DNA of 64,000 nucleotides. Source: Kordiimonas sediminis (GTDB taxonomy: Bacteria > Pseudomonadota > Alphaproteobacteria > Sphingomonadales > Kordiimonadaceae). Shown here piece by piece: positions 46,189 to 57,056 of this stretch; within the stretch, counting starts at the first letter, position 1, and each line of letters opens with the position of its first letter. The notes under the pieces are model-generated. The model was not told where the DNA came from and ran no database searches. It saw nothing but the letters and a program-made list of their open reading frames with translations. Position numbers and translations under genes: made by a program. Location of the stretch: the NCBI RefSeq assembly GCF_014656395.1, contig NZ_BNCI01000001.1, forward strand, positions 372,001-436,000, given 5' to 3'.

Positions 46189-48552
46189 ATGTATATGGGT
46201 TTAATGTCAAAAAGCGATGCCCTGAAAACTTTCATGATGTGCACAATGATGATTGTCGCCTATTTCAGCGTCGTCTATCTGGCAGAGTTCTATCTAAAAC
46301 TGGACGAAAAAAACACACTCTACCAAACACTGCGGACACATTTGACCAACAGTCATACGGCCCTGAAGTCCTGGCATGAAAAACAGCAGAAGGTTGTTCA
46401 TCAGGTAAGCTTAAATCCTGCTCTTCAGGCCCAAAGTGCTACGCTGTCCAAAATCCGCCAAACCTTGCCGGCTGAAGAACTACGCAGACAACTACAAGTG
46501 CATACTTCGCAGGAAACCATTGCGACAACGCTTGCGCCGTGGATTGATACCTATGACGTCACACAATATTACCTGATCTCGCCGTCAGGTATCATACTGG
46601 CTTCGTCACTCTCTGACCGCATCGGCAACGACTCCGTTATTGCACGCCGACAACCAGAGCTTTTCAATGATATTTTGAACGGTGACATCAAAATCACCAA
46701 GCCCGTTGTTGCCCTCAAACGAGATGGTTCCAGCGAAAAAGCAGCTTACTTATATGCGCTTGCGCCTGTTTTCTCGGCAAATATTGACCGACCAAACGTA
46801 CTTGCCTTCCAAATTGATGCGGCCGGGTCATATGCCACAAACTTTGAAATCGGGCGGTTTGGCACAACCGGGGAAACCTATGCATTCGATGATGAGGGGC
46901 GCTTTTTAAGCGAAAGTCGATTTAAAGAATCTTACCTGAAGTCGCTTGGACTGAACCATCAGGATACAGGCATTCTGGTGACTGTTGCACGCGACCCTTC
47001 CAAACGATTTGAGCGGGATGAACTGATAGCACGCATCGATAACGGTCTGACCTACATGGCGGCAAGTGCCGTTCAGGGTGTCTCTTCCGTCAATCTGAAC
47101 GGCTATAACAATCACCGTGATATTCAGGTGGTTGGCATGTGGCTTTGGGATAGGTCCCTTGGCCTTGGCATGGCAACAGAGATAAGTTTGGAAGAAGCCT
47201 TTACTGGCCTGACAACCAGCATGACGTTGATCAAACTACTGGCGTTTGTGGCGTTGGCCGCGCTTCTCTTCACCGTGTTTCAGATACGAAGCTATGCCCG
47301 CAAACGAAGTGATCATGAGCTGGCCCTTACCCGCGCACGCGATACAGCTGAACTGGCCAACCATTCAAAATCCGTCTTTCTGTCTTCTATGAGCCACGAA
47401 TTACGGACACCCCTGAATGCAGTGATAGGCTTTGGACAGATATTATTGAAGTCCAAGGAAATTCTGGACAATGAAGAATTGAAAGACAGTGCCAGAAATA
47501 TCGTGAACAGTGGTACACACCTGCTGCGCCTTTTGAACGAAGTCTTAGACTTTGCGAAAATGGATGTTGGAGAATTGTCATTTGAGTATGTACCAATCAA
47601 TGTGCATTCAATCATCGAAGACTGTGTGGCCATGGTCAATCAGGAAGCCACCAATCGCGGCATCAAAATCGTAACAGAACATGACCTGCGTCACCTGCCC
47701 GACTTTATCGCCGACGAAACACGCACCAAACAGATACTGGTGAATTTTCTGACAAACGCTGTGAAATATAATTCAGAAAACGGCCATGTTTTTATTCGCG
47801 TGGATCACGAGCACGATGAATTACGGTTCAATGTGCGGGATACAGGCAAAGGCATCGATGCCAAAGACCTGAAGCAGGTTTGGGAACCCTTTAACCGTGC
47901 CGGCGCAGAGAATACAGATATTGATGGCTCCGGTATCGGACTTGCCTTCTCAAAAAAGATTATCGAAGCCATGGGCGGACAGGTAGGTGCCAGCAGTGTG
48001 CTCGGCCTGGGGAGTACTTTCTGGTTCTCTTTGCCACTATCAGAGATCGCTTCCAAAAAAGCTTCAGCCGCCCGGTACGCTGCTGACACTGGCGCAGATC
48101 ATCTGGAGGAAAGCACAGAAACAGCACCACGGCGTAACTTGAAGACCCTATGCCTGGAAGACATGGTGCTAAACCAGAAAATCATTGCGAAAATGCTGGA
48201 TCAAAACTTCGACCATGCCACGACATTCTGCTCCACTGGTTCAAGGGGGCTGGACCTGCTGAAAACAGAGACTTTTGATATTATCCTGCTGGACCTTAAC
48301 CTGCCTGACATGTCTGGCTTTGAATTTCAGGAAACCCTGATCCGTGAAAACCTGGCGCCTGACACGCCGGTTGTTGTCGTCTCTGCAGATGTTTCCAGCA
48401 CCACCATGGCAAAGGTTCAGGACGCTGGCATCGTCGCCTTTGTCCCCAAACCTATCCGTTTGGCTGATTTATCTCTCGCCATTGATAAAGCACTGGAATT
48501 AAAAGAAAAGCCCGACCAGCCCAGTGCTACTTCTATAGCAGTCAAGCAATAG
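46189..48552 (+). CDS. hybrid sensor histidine kinase / response regulator
   Basis: Membrane phosphorelay kinase, 787 aa. One transmembrane helix near 11-33, a periplasmic sensor region (about 35-340) with Cache-like features such as YLISPSGIILASS and GTTGETYAFDDEGRFL, a second helix (LIKLLAFVALAALLFTVFQI), a HisKA domain with His403 in SHELRTPLNAVIGF, and an ATPase domain with FLTNAVKYNSE, DTGKGI and GSGIGLAFSKKI. The C-terminal receiver has its phosphorylated Asp702 in LLDLNLPDMSG, acidic ED in LEDMVLN and Lys in PKPI. AAAGGT precedes the ATG. No separate regulator adjoins it. Signal unknown. Confidence 0.93.
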   Translation: MYMGLMSKSDALKTFMMCTMMIVAYFSVVYLAEFYLKLDEKNTLYQTLRTHLTNSHTALKSWHEKQQKVVHQVSLNPALQAQSATLSKIRQTLPAEELRRQLQVHTSQETIATTLAPWIDTYDVTQYYLISPSGIILASSLSDRIGNDSVIARRQPELFNDILNGDIKITKPVVALKRDGSSEKAAYLYALAPVFSANIDRPNVLAFQIDAAGSYATNFEIGRFGTTGETYAFDDEGRFLSESRFKESYLKSLGLNHQDTGILVTVARDPSKRFERDELIARIDNGLTYMAASAVQGVSSVNLNGYNNHRDIQVVGMWLWDRSLGLGMATEISLEEAFTGLTTSMTLIKLLAFVALAALLFTVFQIRSYARKRSDHELALTRARDTAELANHSKSVFLSSMSHELRTPLNAVIGFGQILLKSKEILDNEELKDSARNIVNSGTHLLRLLNEVLDFAKMDVGELSFEYVPINVHSIIEDCVAMVNQEATNRGIKIVTEHDLRHLPDFIADETRTKQILVNFLTNAVKYNSENGHVFIRVDHEHDELRFNVRDTGKGIDAKDLKQVWEPFNRAGAENTDIDGSGIGLAFSKKIIEAMGGQVGASSVLGLGSTFWFSLPLSEIASKKASAARYAADTGADHLEESTETAPRRNLKTLCLEDMVLNQKIIAKMLDQNFDHATTFCSTGSRGLDLLKTETFDIILLDLNLPDMSGFEFQETLIRENLAPDTPVVVVSADVSSTTMAKVQDAGIVAFVPKPIRLADLSLAIDKALELKEKPDQPSATSIAVKQ

Positions 48553-48583
48553 GCGCCGGGCTTTCATACTGTTTCAAATCTGC

Positions 48584-50521
48584 TTATCTGTTCAACCGCT
48601 TTTCAATCAGGCTATCAACAATAGACGGATCTGCCAGTGTGGACGTATCCCCAAGGTTGCTGAATTCATTTTCAGCAATCTTGCGCAGAATGCGCCGCAT
48701 AATCTTGCCAGATCGTGTTTTAGGTAGCCCCGGTGTGAAATGAATCAAGTCAGGCGTGGCGATCGGACCAATCTCATGCCTGACCCACTGAACCAATTCT
48801 TTCCGCAGTTCCTCAGATGGCTCCACCCCGACAGGCGGCGTGACATAGGCATAGATCCCCTGCCCCTTCACATCATGTGGATAGCCTACAACGGCGGCTT
48901 CGCTCACTGCCTCATGGGCAACGAGGGCTGATTCAATCTCTGCCGTTCCCATCCGGTGGCCAGATACATTGATCACATCATCGACCCGGCCGGTTATCCA
49001 GTAATAGCCGTCTTCATCACGGCGACATCCATCACCGGTGAAATAGGTATTTTTATAAGTCGAAAAATAGGTTTGCTGGAACCGTGCATGGTCCCCGTAC
49101 ACGGTTCGCATCTGCCCCGGCCAGCTATCTGTTACCGCAAGATTGCCAGATGCCGCCCCTTCGAGTTTTTTACCTTCATTATCAAACAGCGCCAATTGCA
49201 CACCGAAAAATGGACGGGTCGCTGATCCGGGCTTCAGTGGTGTTGCGCCGGGCAAAGGTGCGATCATCACGCCGCCGGTTTCTGTCTGCCACCAGGTATC
49301 CACAATCGGGCAACGCTCCTGCCCCACGACATTATAGTACCAAAGCCATGCCTCCGGATTGATCGGTTCTCCCACACTGCCAAGCAATCTTACCGACGAC
49401 AGGTCCGCAGCTTTGACATAAGAATCGCCTTCCCGCATCAAGGCACGCAGGGCGGTCGGTGCAGTATAGAAGATATTGACCTTATGCTTTTCACAAACCT
49501 GCCAGAAACGACTGGCATCCGGATATGTTGGCACCCCTTCAAAAACAAGCGATGTGGCCCCGTTTGCAAGGGGTCCATATACTACATAGCTGTGGCCTGT
49601 AACCCAGCCCACATCTGCCGTACACCAGAAAACTTCACCGGGTTTATAATCAAACACATATTGATGGGTCATGCTGGTCCAGACAAGATAGCCCCCCGTG
49701 GTGTGCAGCACCCCTTTCGGTGAACCAGTAGACCCAGATGTATAAAGGATAAACAGCGGGTCTTCCGCGTTCATTTCTTCGGGTGGGCAGTCGGCTGAAA
49801 CGTCTTCCACCGCCTCATGATACCAGATGTCGCGATCTGCAGCCCAATCGATATCACCGCCCGTATGCTTAATCACAAGCGTCTTTTCCACAATCCCGCT
49901 GATCGAGATTGCTTCATCAACATTCTTTTTCAAGGGAACTTTCTTGCTGCCCCGCAGGCCTTCATCAGCGGTGATGACAAACCGGGAATCACAGTCTTCA
50001 ATCCTGCCAGCCAGCGCATCCGGAGAAAACCCACCAAAAACCACCGAGTGAATGGCTCCGGTCCGGGCACAGGACAACATCGCATACACTGCTTCGAGGA
50101 TCATCGGCATGTAAATGGTAACCCGGTCCCCTTTTTTGACGCCCATTCCCTTCAAGACGTTAGAGAATTTGCAAACCTTTTCGTACAGCTCACCATAGGT
50201 TACTTTTTGGGACTGGTCCGGTTCATCCCCTTCCCATATCAGGGCGACATCATTCGCCCTTTCTGGCAGATGACGGTCAACACAGTTTGCACAGACATTC
50301 AGGGTGCCATCTTCGAACCATTTGATGGATACATCCCCGCCAAAGTCGGTATTTTTTACCTTGGTAAACGGCTTGATCCAGTCAAGACGCTGTGCCTGTT
50401 CACCCCAGAATGTATCCGGGTCTGCCACCGATGCGGCATACATTTCCTGATACTGTTCATCAGTACATAAAGTTACCGCTTTAACGTCCGGCTTTACGCC
50501 AATGGTGATAGACTCGCTCAT
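48584..50521 (-). CDS. acs: acetyl-CoA synthetase (acetate-CoA ligase)
   Basis: Activates acetate through acetyl-AMP to acetyl-CoA. AMP-binding P-loop [27 protein letters not shown] motif, and [20 protein letters not shown] are characteristic. The C-terminal lysine subject to acetylation control is in [15 protein letters not shown] (about 606). The length of 645 aa is typical. It converges with the hybrid kinase gene across 31 bp. About 115 bp separate it from the upstream methyltransferase gene. Confidence 0.97.
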   Translation of the reverse strand: MSESITIGVKPDVKAVTLCTDEQYQEMYAASVADPDTFWGEQAQRLDWIKPFTKVKNTDFGGDVSIKWFEDGTLNVCANCVDRHLPERANDVALIWEGDEPDQSQKVTYGELYEKVCKFSNVLKGMGVKKGDRVTIYMPMILEAVYAMLSCARTGAIHSVVFGGFSPDALAGRIEDCDSRFVITADEGLRGSKKVPLKKNVDEAISISGIVEKTLVIKHTGGDIDWAADRDIWYHEAVEDVSADCPPEEMNAEDPLFILYTSGSTGSPKGVLHTTGGYLVWTSMTHQYVFDYKPGEVFWCTADVGWVTGHSYVVYGPLANGATSLVFEGVPTYPDASRFWQVCEKHKVNIFYTAPTALRALMREGDSYVKAADLSSVRLLGSVGEPINPEAWLWYYNVVGQERCPIVDTWWQTETGGVMIAPLPGATPLKPGSATRPFFGVQLALFDNEGKKLEGAASGNLAVTDSWPGQMRTVYGDHARFQQTYFSTYKNTYFTGDGCRRDEDGYYWITGRVDDVINVSGHRMGTAEIESALVAHEAVSEAAVVGYPHDVKGQGIYAYVTPPVGVEPSEELRKELVQWVRHEIGPIATPDLIHFTPGLPKTRSGKIMRRILRKIAENEFSNLGDTSTLADPSIVDSLIEKRLNR

Positions 50522-50636
50522 TCTTAGATTCCCCTTCCTGTTAGCGCCACATAATGCAGCGCCAGCCCCTTGTGTGCAAGAGGCAGAACATAACTTTCAT
50601 TGGGAAATATTAAGGAAAAATCAGATAACGGTAAAA

Positions 50637-51632
50637 TCACCAATCTGACATCATGCCAGGACCAGAATCCTTTTTATTGGCGACAAAGCGCCACAGACGG
50701 AGATCCCCACTTTCAAGCATCTTTTTACGGCGCGTCCAATATTCTGCTTCTTTCATCAAAACCTGAATAAGACGGGCACCGTCTTCCTCCTTGGCCAGCT
50801 TGGCTGCAACCTTGTCAGCACCCGCCCAGGCTTGATTAATCATGGTGATATATTGATCAGAGATATCCTCTGAGACCCGCACCTGAAGGCGCTTGCTTTT
50901 CAAAATCTCTTCATAGTCCGAGGTCAGGATAGGATACGGGTTATAGCGTTCCCCCACTTTCCATTCGCCGTAGCTTTCTTTACCAACCACAGCCTCTGAA
51001 CTTAGAACATAATCGGTAATCAGGAACAAACCACCGGGTTTCAGCTTTTCTTCAACCTGGCCAATAATTTTGCTTTTATCCTGAATGGTATACAGAGACT
51101 CTTTGGCAAGCGCCCGGTCAAAATTCCTTAAGAACCCTTCGTGAACACTCGGATCATACTTGACGATCTCAGCCTTCTTCTCCATGCCTGCCATTTTGGA
51201 CAGTTCACGCCCTTTGGCGACCATCATATCGTTTTCTTCAAAACCGGTCATCCACACGCCAAATTTATCGGCAAGAACACGGGCACGCCCACCAAGGCCC
51301 GCACCGATTTCCAGCATCGACATTTCCGGGCTAAGAGCCAGTAGTTTCGAAAGCGCAACAATATATTCCGGGCCACCCGGACCGCAAAAACCCTCGCCCC
51401 ATATATACTGAGCAATATTGATAGTGTCCGCATCCCATGGGTCCAGCTCTGATCTGTCCTGCGGTATCGGCGCTGCTTCTTTTTTGGGTTTTTCCTTCGC
51501 TGGTGCCGTAGGTTCTTCAGGCATGCGGGCGGCCAGCCGGGAGCGCAGCTCTTCCGGGTCATATCCTTCCCACCATGCAGCAAGCCGCAATTTCAAAGGA
51601 AGCTTAACTTTTTTTCCTTTTTGCTTACTCAC
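50637..51632 (-). CDS. SAM-dependent methyltransferase, substrate unknown
   Basis: A 331-aa class I methyltransferase. SAM motif MLEIGAGLGGRARVLADKFG lies near residue 100, with GFEENDMMVAKGREL after it and LKPGGLFLITDYVL as the post motif. A WGEGFCGPGG segment just before the SAM site recalls the GEGF-x-x-GG stretch of phosphoethanolamine- and glycine-type N-methyltransferases. The N-terminal about 60 residues are Lys/Glu/Pro-rich. It lies downstream of the pheT terminator on the same strand and is probably separately transcribed. Confidence 0.82.
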   Translation of the reverse strand: MSKQKGKKVKLPLKLRLAAWWEGYDPEELRSRLAARMPEEPTAPAKEKPKKEAAPIPQDRSELDPWDADTINIAQYIWGEGFCGPGGPEYIVALSKLLALSPEMSMLEIGAGLGGRARVLADKFGVWMTGFEENDMMVAKGRELSKMAGMEKKAEIVKYDPSVHEGFLRNFDRALAKESLYTIQDKSKIIGQVEEKLKPGGLFLITDYVLSSEAVVGKESYGEWKVGERYNPYPILTSDYEEILKSKRLQVRVSEDISDQYITMINQAWAGADKVAAKLAKEEDGARLIQVLMKEAEYWTRRKKMLESGDLRLWRFVANKKDSGPGMMSDW

Positions 51633-51702
51633 CCGAAACCTCTAACACCTTGATATTCTAGGTACCCTCTACAAAATCTAATAGTATCCAAGAAGCACAG
51701 TC

Positions 51703-51745
51703 CACAAAAAAAATGACCGGCACCACCAATGCAGTACCGGTCATT
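51703..51745 (-). terminator. rho-independent terminator of pheT
   Basis: On the minus strand AATGACCGG (51745-51737) pairs with CCGGTCATT (51720-51712), a perfect nine-base stem, followed by a run of T (51711 down to about 51706). Confidence 0.88.
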
Positions 51746-51771
51746 CCAGCATTCCCGCCTTGGTTCGCCTT

Positions 51772-54165
51772 CTAGCTTCTGAGTTGTGCCCCCACCGACT
51801 TTTCAGCCGCTGCACAAACCTTCATCGAAATCGCTTCAATATCAGACTCGGAGAATGTCTCCTGATCTGGTTCTAAGTATACGGAAACCGCTAACGACTT
51901 CTGGTTGTCCGGAACACCTTTACCTTGATATACGTCGAAAACGTTAACAAATTGGATATGTTTCTTATCGGCGCCGCGAATTGCGCGCACCAGATCCTGT
52001 GCAGCCACATCCTGATCAACAAGGAAGGCAAAGTCCCGCTGAACCGCCTGCAGGTTGGAAATGTGAACCGCCCCCTTAGCCGCAGACTTGTTTTTTGCTG
52101 CTGGAACACGGTCCAGGAACACTTCAAAACCAACAATCGGGCCTTCAACATCAAGCGCTTTCATCACACGCGGATGAAGCTCACCAAAGGATGCAAGGAT
52201 ATTTTTAGGACCAAGACGCAGCGTACCAGATCGTCCAGGATGGTAATAGTCAGGTGCTTCACTAAACACCTGCAAATTCTCGACAGGGGCACCAATTGCC
52301 GCCAGTGCAGTCAGTGCATCAGCCTTGGCATCAAAGACAGAAACCGGGTCGCTTGCACCCTGCCAGCTACGGTCGGATTTTTGTCCGGCCCGGATACCAG
52401 CAGCCACCAGAAGCTGACCCTTTTCTGTATCATTTTGATACACCGGCCCCACTTCAAACAAACCAACCACGCTTGCACCGCGGTCACGGTTACGCTGGGC
52501 CGCCTCAGCCAGATTCGGCAAAATAGACGGGCGCATGAAATCCAGTTCGCTCGAAATCGGATTATCCACCGTCAAGGCATCATCTTCACCGCCAAAATAA
52601 CGGGCCAGATCACGGTTCATGAAGGACCATGTCATGGCCTCGTTCAGGCCGGATGAGGCCAGAGCACGTTTCGCTGCACGGGCACGCTTCTGCAGGGTGC
52701 TTAGTGTTGACCCTGCCTTATGATCAGTCCGCGGCAACTGTACGGACGGAATGTTATCAAGACCGTGAATGCGCAGTACTTCTTCCACGATATCCGCTTC
52801 ACCTTCCACATCAACGCGCCAGCTTGGAACTGTCACTGTGTATGGGCCTTCGCCTTCAACGGCGAAACCCAGACGGGCCAGAATTGCCAGGCTCTCTTCG
52901 GTTGGCAAATCAAGACCACCCAGGGTTTTCACCCGTTCGCTACGGAAAGAAACCGTCTTGTCCCATGACGGCACTGTTCCGGCCGAGAAAACATCACTGG
53001 CTTCACCGCCGCACAGATCAAGGATCATCTGGGTGGCAAGTTCAATACCGTCTGCAACAAATTGAGTGTCAACACCGCGTTCAAACCGGTAGCGCGCATC
53101 AGTAATCAACTGATGCTGACGGCCTGTCGTCGCGATTTTCACCGGGTCGAACAGGGCCGCTTCCAGAATAACATCGGTGGTGGTTTCATCGCAGCCGGTG
53201 CTTTCACCCCCAACGATACCACCAAACCCGATCAGGCCACTGTCATCGGTAATGGCTATTTCACCACCCTTTGCCGTGTAGGCCTTGTCGTTCAGGGCAT
53301 CGAAGCTTTCGCCCTCTTTCGCCAACCGTACAACAATGTTTCCAGACAGTTTCTTAGCATCATATACGTGCAGGGGACGACCAAAGCTGAAAGTGATATA
53401 GTTTGTCATATCCACCAGCGCACTGATTGGACGCAGACCAATTGCCGTCAAACGGTCCTGCAGCCACTGCGGGCTTGGACCATTCTTCACACCGCGGAAA
53501 GCCCGCCCCATGAAATAGGAACAATCCGAATCTGCTTCGTCTTTAATGGCAACAGACACGCTGCTTTTAAAACTTTCAGCCACCTGTGGCACCTGAAGCG
53601 GCTTCAGCGTTCCGAGGCCAGCTGCTGCCAGATCGCGGGCAATACCGTAAATCCCCAGACAGTCCTGACGGTTCGGCGTGATTTCAATATCGACCACCGG
53701 ATTATCAAGCTTGCGATACTCAACAAAAGACATGCCAACCGGCGCGTCTTCTGGCAGCTCAATAATACCGTCATGATCATCACCCAACTCGAGTTCTTTG
53801 GCAGAACACATCATGCCAGACGATGCCACACCGCGAATTTTTGCTTCCTTCAGGGTGACATCAAGACCGGGCACATAATCGCCCGGACGACCCAGCACAA
53901 CCTTGATCCCCTTGCGGGCATTCGGGGCACCACAAACAATTTGCAACGTCTCAGATCCGTTAGAGACAGTGCAGACTTTCAGCTTGTCCGCATCCGGATG
54001 TTTCACCGCGTCAACAACTTCGGCAACAGTGAAAGGCGCGAGCGCTTCTGCCGGGTTTTCAACTGTGTCTACTTCAAGGCCGATGGCATTCAGCTTTGCT
54101 ACAATCTCGTCGATTGACGCGTCAGTGTCTAAATAGTCTTTCAACCAATCTAACGTAAATTTCAT
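51772..54165 (-). CDS. pheT: phenylalanine-tRNA ligase beta subunit
   Basis: Large subunit of the (alpha-beta)2 PheRS, responsible for tRNA binding and editing. The N-terminal tRNA-binding (OB) domain shows [20 protein letters not shown], followed by B3/B4 editing and B5 domains (IAGI-like [20 protein letters not shown]) and a C-terminal anticodon-binding ferredoxin-like domain ([20 protein letters not shown]). The length of 797 aa is typical. It overlaps the pheS stop by four bases and ends at a strong terminator. Confidence 0.97.
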   Translation of the reverse strand: MKFTLDWLKDYLDTDASIDEIVAKLNAIGLEVDTVENPAEALAPFTVAEVVDAVKHPDADKLKVCTVSNGSETLQIVCGAPNARKGIKVVLGRPGDYVPGLDVTLKEAKIRGVASSGMMCSAKELELGDDHDGIIELPEDAPVGMSFVEYRKLDNPVVDIEITPNRQDCLGIYGIARDLAAAGLGTLKPLQVPQVAESFKSSVSVAIKDEADSDCSYFMGRAFRGVKNGPSPQWLQDRLTAIGLRPISALVDMTNYITFSFGRPLHVYDAKKLSGNIVVRLAKEGESFDALNDKAYTAKGGEIAITDDSGLIGFGGIVGGESTGCDETTTDVILEAALFDPVKIATTGRQHQLITDARYRFERGVDTQFVADGIELATQMILDLCGGEASDVFSAGTVPSWDKTVSFRSERVKTLGGLDLPTEESLAILARLGFAVEGEGPYTVTVPSWRVDVEGEADIVEEVLRIHGLDNIPSVQLPRTDHKAGSTLSTLQKRARAAKRALASSGLNEAMTWSFMNRDLARYFGGEDDALTVDNPISSELDFMRPSILPNLAEAAQRNRDRGASVVGLFEVGPVYQNDTEKGQLLVAAGIRAGQKSDRSWQGASDPVSVFDAKADALTALAAIGAPVENLQVFSEAPDYYHPGRSGTLRLGPKNILASFGELHPRVMKALDVEGPIVGFEVFLDRVPAAKNKSAAKGAVHISNLQAVQRDFAFLVDQDVAAQDLVRAIRGADKKHIQFVNVFDVYQGKGVPDNQKSLAVSVYLEPDQETFSESDIEAISMKVCAAAEKSVGAQLRS

Positions 54166-55241
54166 GAGCTTAGCCCTCCTGCCAATGTAGGCACATTCAG
54201 GGCACTGAACCCATAGTGACGCAACCAGCGCAGATCACTGTCAAACACACTGCGCAGATCATTAATACCGTATTTCAGCATTGCCAAACGGTCGATACCA
54301 CAGCCAAAGGCAAATCCCTGATATTCGTTCGGGTCCAGATTGCAGGCTTCCAGAACCTTTGGATGCACCATGCCAGAGCCCAGAATTTCCAGCCAGTCAT
54401 TACCGTCACCAATTTTCAGGGTGCCGCCATCAAAGCTACACTGGACGTCCACTTCCATTGAAGGTTCTGTGAACGGGAAGTAGCTTGGACGCAGACGCAG
54501 GGTTACGGCATCCACTTCAAAGAAGGCCTTGAGAAAAGCCTCAAGCGTGCCTTTAAGGTGCCCCAGGTGCGTATCACGGTCGATTACCAGACCTTCAACC
54601 TGGTGGAACATCGGGGTGTGCGTGGCGTCCCAGTCGCTGCGGTACGTGCGGCCCGGCGCAATAATCCGGATCGGCGGCTGTTTATTCAGCATGGTTCTAA
54701 TCTGCACCGGACTTGTGTGCGTGCGCAAAACCTTACGGTTGCCGTCTGCGTCAGGGCGAAGATAAAATGTATCATGGTCCTGTCGGGCGGGATGCTCTTC
54801 TGGAATATTCAGTGCTGAAAAATTATGGAAGTCGTCTTCAATATCCGGGCCTTCGGCAACGTCAAAACCAAGATTGGCAAAAATTTCAGCAATCTCGTCC
54901 ATAACCTGAGAATTGGGATGGATGCGGCCCTGAACACCGTAATCAACCGGCAGGGTTACATCGACACGTTCACTGGCAAGACGCGCGTTCAATGCCGCTT
55001 CTTCTAATATCTCTTTACGGGCAGCCAACATATCAGCAACGTCGGTTTTCAAACCGTTCAGCGCTGGCCCCATCACCTTGCGCTCATCCGGGCTCATACC
55101 GCCAAGGCCCTTCATCAGCCCCGATACGCTACCTTTTTTTCCCAGGCTGGCGACCCGAACCTGTTCGAGTGCGTCGAGATCAGCAGCAGCAGCAATTGTG
55201 CTTTCCAGCTCCTGACGTAATGTATTGATTTGTTCCAGCAT
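54162..55241 (-). CDS. pheS: phenylalanine-tRNA ligase alpha subunit
   Basis: Catalytic subunit that forms Phe-AMP and charges tRNA-Phe. The class II motifs are seen in [24 protein letters not shown] and [19 protein letters not shown], and the phenylalanine-site [10 protein letters not shown] is present. An N-terminal coiled-coil arm (about 1-90) is normal. 359 aa. It follows rplT by 118 bp that contain a terminator or attenuator. Confidence 0.97.
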   Translation of the reverse strand: MLEQINTLRQELESTIAAAADLDALEQVRVASLGKKGSVSGLMKGLGGMSPDERKVMGPALNGLKTDVADMLAARKEILEEAALNARLASERVDVTLPVDYGVQGRIHPNSQVMDEIAEIFANLGFDVAEGPDIEDDFHNFSALNIPEEHPARQDHDTFYLRPDADGNRKVLRTHTSPVQIRTMLNKQPPIRIIAPGRTYRSDWDATHTPMFHQVEGLVIDRDTHLGHLKGTLEAFLKAFFEVDAVTLRLRPSYFPFTEPSMEVDVQCSFDGGTLKIGDGNDWLEILGSGMVHPKVLEACNLDPNEYQGFAFGCGIDRLAMLKYGINDLRSVFDSDLRWLRHYGFSALNVPTLAGGLSS

Positions 55242-55284
55242 ATTGCCCCGATTTCCTGAACATTACTTCCAAATGTGTTTCGCA

Positions 55285-55318
55285 AATAAAAAAGGAGGTC
55301 TCGCCAAATGGCAAGACC
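55285..55318 (-). terminator. terminator or attenuator between rplT and pheS
   Basis: On the minus strand GGTCTTGCC (55318-55310) pairs with GGCGAGACC (55305-55297), one G-U pair, ATTT loop, then TCC and TTTTTT ATTT. It sits in the leader of pheST, where phenylalanine-dependent attenuation is known in enteric bacteria; I see no Phe-rich leader peptide, so a plain terminator is equally possible. Confidence 0.75.
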
Positions 55319-55359
55319 CCCTTCACTAATTTTTGTGTGCGGACGATCCGCAGCAGCAC

Positions 55360-55719
55360 TTATTTCGCGAGGGCGGCCTTAGCCTGATTCACGAGTGCTT
55401 CAAAAGCTGCCGGTTCATTGATAGCAAGATCAGACAGAACTTTTCTGTCGAGCTCTACACCAGCAAGGCTCAGGCCATGCATGAACTGACCGTATGGCAG
55501 ACCGAACTGACGGCTACCGGCGTTGATACGCTGGATCCAAAGTGCACGGAATGTGCGCTTGCGAGCCTTACGGTCACGGTATGCGTACTGACCGGCTTTC
55601 TCAACTGCCTGACGGGCAACTTTAATAGTATTCTTACGACGACCCCGGTAGCCTTTAGCTTCCTCGAGGACTTTCTTGTGACGAGCGTGTGATGTCAAAC
55701 CGCGCTTAACACGAGCCAT
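55360..55719 (-). CDS. rplT: 50S ribosomal protein L20
   Basis: Early-assembly protein of the large subunit, 119 aa, starting [18 protein letters not shown] and containing [21 protein letters not shown]20 represses its own operon in E. coli. It follows rpmI by 40 bases. infC, usually the first gene of this operon, is not next to it here. Confidence 0.97.
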   Translation of the reverse strand: MARVKRGLTSHARHKKVLEEAKGYRGRRKNTIKVARQAVEKAGQYAYRDRKARKRTFRALWIQRINAGSRQFGLPYGQFMHGLSLAGVELDRKVLSDLAINEPAAFEALVNQAKAALAK

Positions 55720-55759
55720 GATATATTCTCCTTAACCTGTAATCTTAATGTGCCCGGTG

Positions 55760-55957
55760 TTAACCGTATGGCATGAATTTCTTGACGATTTGCGCATCAC
55801 AATCGTTAAGGATTGTAGTACCACGCAGGTTACGGATCTGTTTGTTCGTGCGCTTGATCATACCGTGCTGTTTACCAGCCTGGTTACCGCGGACTTTGCC
55901 TTTTGCGGTCAAGCTAAAGCGTTTTTTCACGCTGGACTTCGTCTTCATTTTGGGCAT
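55760..55957 (-). CDS. rpmI: 50S ribosomal protein L35
   Basis: Small basic 65-aa ribosomal protein: [20 protein letters not shown], then [28 protein letters not shown] lies just upstream of the ATG. First gene of an rpmI-rplT unit with a good promoter about 85 bp upstream. Confidence 0.97.
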   Translation of the reverse strand: MPKMKTKSSVKKRFSLTAKGKVRGNQAGKQHGMIKRTNKQIRNLRGTTILNDCDAQIVKKFMPYG

Positions 55958-56039
55958 TTGCTTTCCTCATTCTTTAAGGTTGCTCTCAAAAACGGCCACG
56001 GCAGCCCTTAATCGGCCGGACCATTCGTTCGAAGACGGG

Positions 56040-56068
56040 TGTATACCGGCGCAGCCGTTTAATTTCAA
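56040..56068 (-). promoter_or_regulatory. candidate sigma-70 promoter of rpmI-rplT
   Basis: On the minus strand TTGAAA (56068-56063), 17 bases, TATACA (56045-56040). The leader of about 75 nt contains CGGCC...GGCCG complementary segments that could fold. This is consistent with rpmI-rplT being transcribed without infC. Confidence 0.6.
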
Positions 56069-56157
56069 GGAGTTTTTGTCCTTTTCGCATTCAGTTAAGC
56101 CTTGATAGCACACACCTTGCATGGAAAGATGCGGATGAAAAATCAAGGACAGCGAGA

Positions 56158-57027
56158 ATGAAGCAAGTAAAATCCCTTATCATATTGTTTTTTATTAGTA
56201 TTTTCAGCACATCCGCCGTCACGGCATCAAGTCCGGCCCTATGGATGTTTGGCGATGAAGATACCAAAATTTACCTATTTGGCACTGTTCACATACTGGA
56301 AAAAGATGCCGCCTGGGGTACGCCTGCACTGAAAACTGCCTTTGACACGGCTGATGCGCTGATTCTTGAAGTCAGCGAAGAAGAGCTGAAAAAAGCGGCG
56401 CCACTGATGGCCGCAGCAGGCAAACTGCCTGCGGGTCAGACACTGCGCACAACCCTCGGAGACGGTCTATATAGCGATGTTTCCCGACAGATTGGTGCCC
56501 TGAACCTGCCGCGCAATGCGTTCGATCAGGCGCGCCCATGGTTTGCAACACTGTCGCTGGGTGTGCTTTCCACAGTACGGGCTGGTTTCGACCCAAACAT
56601 GGGCGCCGACCAGATGCTGCTGCGCATGGCAAAAACCAAGGGCAAACCAGTCTATGGTCTGGAAACTGCCGAACAGCAGGTAGCAATTTTTGCACAGTTC
56701 TCGCCAGCTGAGGAACGTCAGTTTGTCATTGATAGCCTGTCTCAATTACAGGACATTGCCACCCACACCAAAAATCTGCAAAACGCGTGGTTAAATGGGG
56801 ATGTTGATACCCTCGATACCCTGGTGAACGGCGCCATGGAAACAACGCCTGAGTTCGCAAAACGCGCCCTGGAAGACCGTAACCGCGCATGGGCTACGAT
56901 ACTCGCGGACAACCTGCAATCGCCGGGCACGTTCCTTGTCGCGGTTGGTGCCGGCCACCTTGTTGGTGATAAATCCGTTCAGGTCTATTTAAATGATGCG
57001 GGGATTACAGTCAGCCGCATTCAGTAG
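56158..57027 (+). CDS. TraB/GumN family protein, exported
   Basis: 289 aa with an N-terminal signal peptide (KSLIILFFISIFSTSAVTAS). The two GxxH motifs that define the TraB/GumN/Tiki superfamily are present: FGTVHIL (about 40) and VGAGHLVGD near the C-terminus, with a YGLETAEQQVAIF segment between. Tiki members are metalloproteases; for bacterial GumN-like proteins the activity is unproven. Divergent from rpmI across 200 bp and convergent with pyrF. Confidence 0.88.
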   Translation: MKQVKSLIILFFISIFSTSAVTASSPALWMFGDEDTKIYLFGTVHILEKDAAWGTPALKTAFDTADALILEVSEEELKKAAPLMAAAGKLPAGQTLRTTLGDGLYSDVSRQIGALNLPRNAFDQARPWFATLSLGVLSTVRAGFDPNMGADQMLLRMAKTKGKPVYGLETAEQQVAIFAQFSPAEERQFVIDSLSQLQDIATHTKNLQNAWLNGDVDTLDTLVNGAMETTPEFAKRALEDRNRAWATILADNLQSPGTFLVAVGAGHLVGDKSVQVYLNDAGITVSRIQ

Positions 57028-57056
57028 CGCCTGACCAAATCTGCCCTATGTGATGA

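Noticed and set aside
53062-54117. 351-codon open frame antisense to pheT
   Set aside because: pheT is well supported by domain motifs; the other frame is a by-product of its codon bias.
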